64,000 nt of DNA, taken from positions 56,966 to 120,965 of the forward strand of contig CAZZBB010000080.1 of assembly GCA_964652195.1 (NCBI GenBank), in the 5' to 3' direction. Under the pieces are notes generated by a model. That model worked only from the letters and a program-made list of their open reading frames with translations. It was not told where the DNA came from and ran no database searches. A program made the translations under genes and the position numbers. Origin of the DNA: MSPOR6 sp964652195. Lineage in GTDB: Bacteria > Poribacteria > WGA-4E > WGA-3G. Shown one piece after another: positions 62,611 through 64,000 of the stretch (within the stretch, counting starts at the first letter, position 1; every line of letters begins with the position of its first letter).

Positions 62611-63648
62611 TTATTGCACATCAGAAATTGAGTTTTTGAGTTCTTCTATCGTAACGGTGGCGCATCCCATTTTACCAACAACGATACCGCCGGCAATACT
62701 CGATAGATGTGCAGCAGTAAGAGAATCATCATTTGTACCAAGACATAATGTGAATACAGCCACAACAGTATCTCCAGCCCCTGTCACATCAGTTACAATG
62801 GATGTTTGTGGTGGTATATGTTCAACCTGTAGATTCTTATTGGAATCAAATTGGAATAATGACATCCCTTCAGCATCACGTGTAATTAATAAACTTTTGA
62901 GATTCAGACGTATCAATATCTCTTCACCTGCGGAGATTAAGTGTGATACATCAGATATCTCATTTTGAACAGCAGCCCCTGCTTCAACATGATTTGGTGT
63001 CAGAGCAGTAACACCTACATATTTCCAAAAGTTATTACGTTTAGGGTCTGCAACAATAGGTATGTTATAGGGTTGTGCATATCGTATTATATTTTGGATA
63101 AGATCTTTTGTAACAACACCTTTGTCATAGTCAGAGAAAATAATCCCATCAGTTTCTGGTAATTTAGATTGAACAGCACTCAAGAGTCTCTCTTTTAACA
63201 TCGCATTAATCTCTTGTTTCGACTCTCTATCAATACGCAATAAGTGATGTCCTTGGGATGTATTATTTTCAACTGATCGTTCCTGTATAGGTGGAGAATC
63301 GGTTGTTGCAATCACACGTGTTTTCTTGCTTGTAGGTCGTTGTAGATCAACACAGATATTGGAAGTGTCAACATTTAGAGAATTAATCATTTGAAGAAGT
63401 TTTTCTCCATCTCTATCCTTTCCAATAACCCCAATTAATTCAGCATTTGCACCTATACTGGTTATATTTTGGGCAACATTTGCAGCACCACCACATCCAA
63501 TAGTTTCTTCATACATATCAAAAACAGGAACTGGTGCTTCGGGTGATATTCGGGTTACATCACCCCACATATACTCATCAACAATGATGTCGCCAATTAT
63601 GAGTATTCTTTTGTCTTGAAATTGAGATATAAGATTTCTATAGTCCAC
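62611..63648 (-). CDS. rfaE1: D-glycero-beta-D-manno-heptose 7-phosphate kinase
   Basis: 345 residues, PfkB-type sugar kinase. MWGDVTRISPEAPVPVF and GCGGAANVAQNI near the start, FSDYDKGVVTKDLI in the middle, and DVTGAGDTVVAVFTLCL with the catalytic Asp. These are the first-domain motifs of HldE. The C-terminal nucleotidyltransferase domain of HldE is absent, so this is the single-domain form (HldA/RfaE1), and the adenylyltransferase must be elsewhere. It is the first gene of the operon. Heptose use indicates LPS-like outer membrane. Confidence 0.92.
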   Translation of the reverse strand: MDYRNLISQFQDKRILIIGDIIVDEYMWGDVTRISPEAPVPVFDMYEETIGCGGAANVAQNITSIGANAELIGVIGKDRDGEKLLQMINSLNVDTSNICVDLQRPTSKKTRVIATTDSPPIQERSVENNTSQGHHLLRIDRESKQEINAMLKERLLSAVQSKLPETDGIIFSDYDKGVVTKDLIQNIIRYAQPYNIPIVADPKRNNFWKYVGVTALTPNHVEAGAAVQNEISDVSHLISAGEEILIRLNLKSLLITRDAEGMSLFQFDSNKNLQVEHIPPQTSIVTDVTGAGDTVVAVFTLCLGTNDDSLTAAHLSSIAGGIVVGKMGCATVTIEELKNSISDVQ

Positions 63649-64000
63649 AAATTTATATTATCACAAATGAATAGGATAATCAACATACAATCATTGATTG
63701 GGTACTTAAAGCTTTTGTCCCAAAAAATTATGCTGCTATTGTAGCTGGATACCAATATTTATCTCAAAAAATACTTCGATAAACATTTTATGAGATATGT
63801 TCCTCTCACTTCAATTCCAATGTGAATGGAAAATGTGTTAAAAATCTATTGACTGGATTACCGAAATATTTTCTTAAACTTCATAAGGTTATGATAAAAA
63901 AGAGACAGTTTCATTTAGAAATAAGATGAGAACTCATAGTCGTAAATTGAACATTTAATCCTAATATCCTGACAAACTAATAAGGTGCAAAAACAGACCT
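63649..64000. other. Intergenic end of window
   Basis: 352 bases without coding signs. It contains one copy of the TTAGGATTAAAT word (opposite strand, near 63956) also found in the 30 kb repeats. Confidence 0.5.

Noticed and set aside
1..64000. CRISPR array or Cas genes
   Set aside because: No regularly spaced repeat series and no Cas-like protein; the repeats at 11 kb are only two copies with a 11-base gap.

Overview
The window is AT-rich chromosomal DNA from a Gram-negative bacterium. Outer-membrane chemistry (heptose and nucleotide-sugar genes, an OmpA-type lipoprotein, a beta-barrel-like protein, an O-antigen ligase) sits beside housekeeping genes (polA, topA, recN, accD, argB, aroE, nadK, ftsEX, zapA). 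The mixture of phytanoyl-CoA dioxygenase, DUF1080 proteins, sulfatase-fold hydrolases, CotH-ankyrin and LamG secreted proteins points to a Poribacteria- or PVC-like marine or symbiotic lineage. That placement is inference from gene content, not a phylogeny. No rRNA, tRNA, CRISPR array or prophage was seen.

Layout. 1-8.2 kb (minus strand): a YjhG-type sugar-acid dehydratase cut by the window edge, an ASCH protein, a secreted CotH/ankyrin protein, and an apparent operon of a phosphonate-associated alcohol dehydrogenase, a phosphonoacetate hydrolase and a DUF1080 protein. 8.3-12 kb: argB coupled to an unrecognised gene, a HIT hydrolase and a PhyH dioxygenase. 12.0-13.35 kb: a non-coding stretch with a TPR gene remnant, paired Fur-box-like sites and a palindromic element. 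13.35-22.1 kb: a plus-strand run of DUF368 transporter, nadK, recN, a giant 2-oxoacid:ferredoxin oxidoreductase, aroE and zapA. 22.3-27 kb: OmpA lipoprotein, an outer-membrane-like protein, O-antigen ligase and a sulfatase-fold hydrolase. 27-32.7 kb: two Hsp20 genes, a decayed transposase, a uridine-kinase-like gene, a degenerate AAA protein and an RRM protein. 32.9-42.7 kb (minus): polA, a thioredoxin-reductase-like flavoprotein, a UbiD decarboxylase, a TPR protein, two paralogous secreted DUF1080-like proteins and a minimal tyrosine recombinase. 43-48.9 kb (plus): BMP-type binding protein, 2-hydroxyacid dehydrogenase, hydantoinase/oxoprolinase, a frameshifted LamG gene and accD. 49-57 kb (plus): topA, ftsE, ftsX, polX-like and a phosphodiesterase-fold protein. 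57-63.7 kb (minus): an eight-repeat propeller-like secreted protein, a coiled-coil/NYN nuclease-like protein, and a surface-sugar operon (heptose kinase, heptose bisphosphatase, nucleotide-sugar dehydrogenase).

Themes worth attention: several conserved machines carry altered catalytic motifs (FtsE, PolX, an AAA ATPase, a sulfatase-fold enzyme), which suggests regulatory or structural roles. There is a compact C-P bond catabolism operon. Three secreted proteins share an unexplained C-terminal K-(L/V)-T-T-x-W tail. Remnants of mobile DNA are scattered in the AT-rich gaps.
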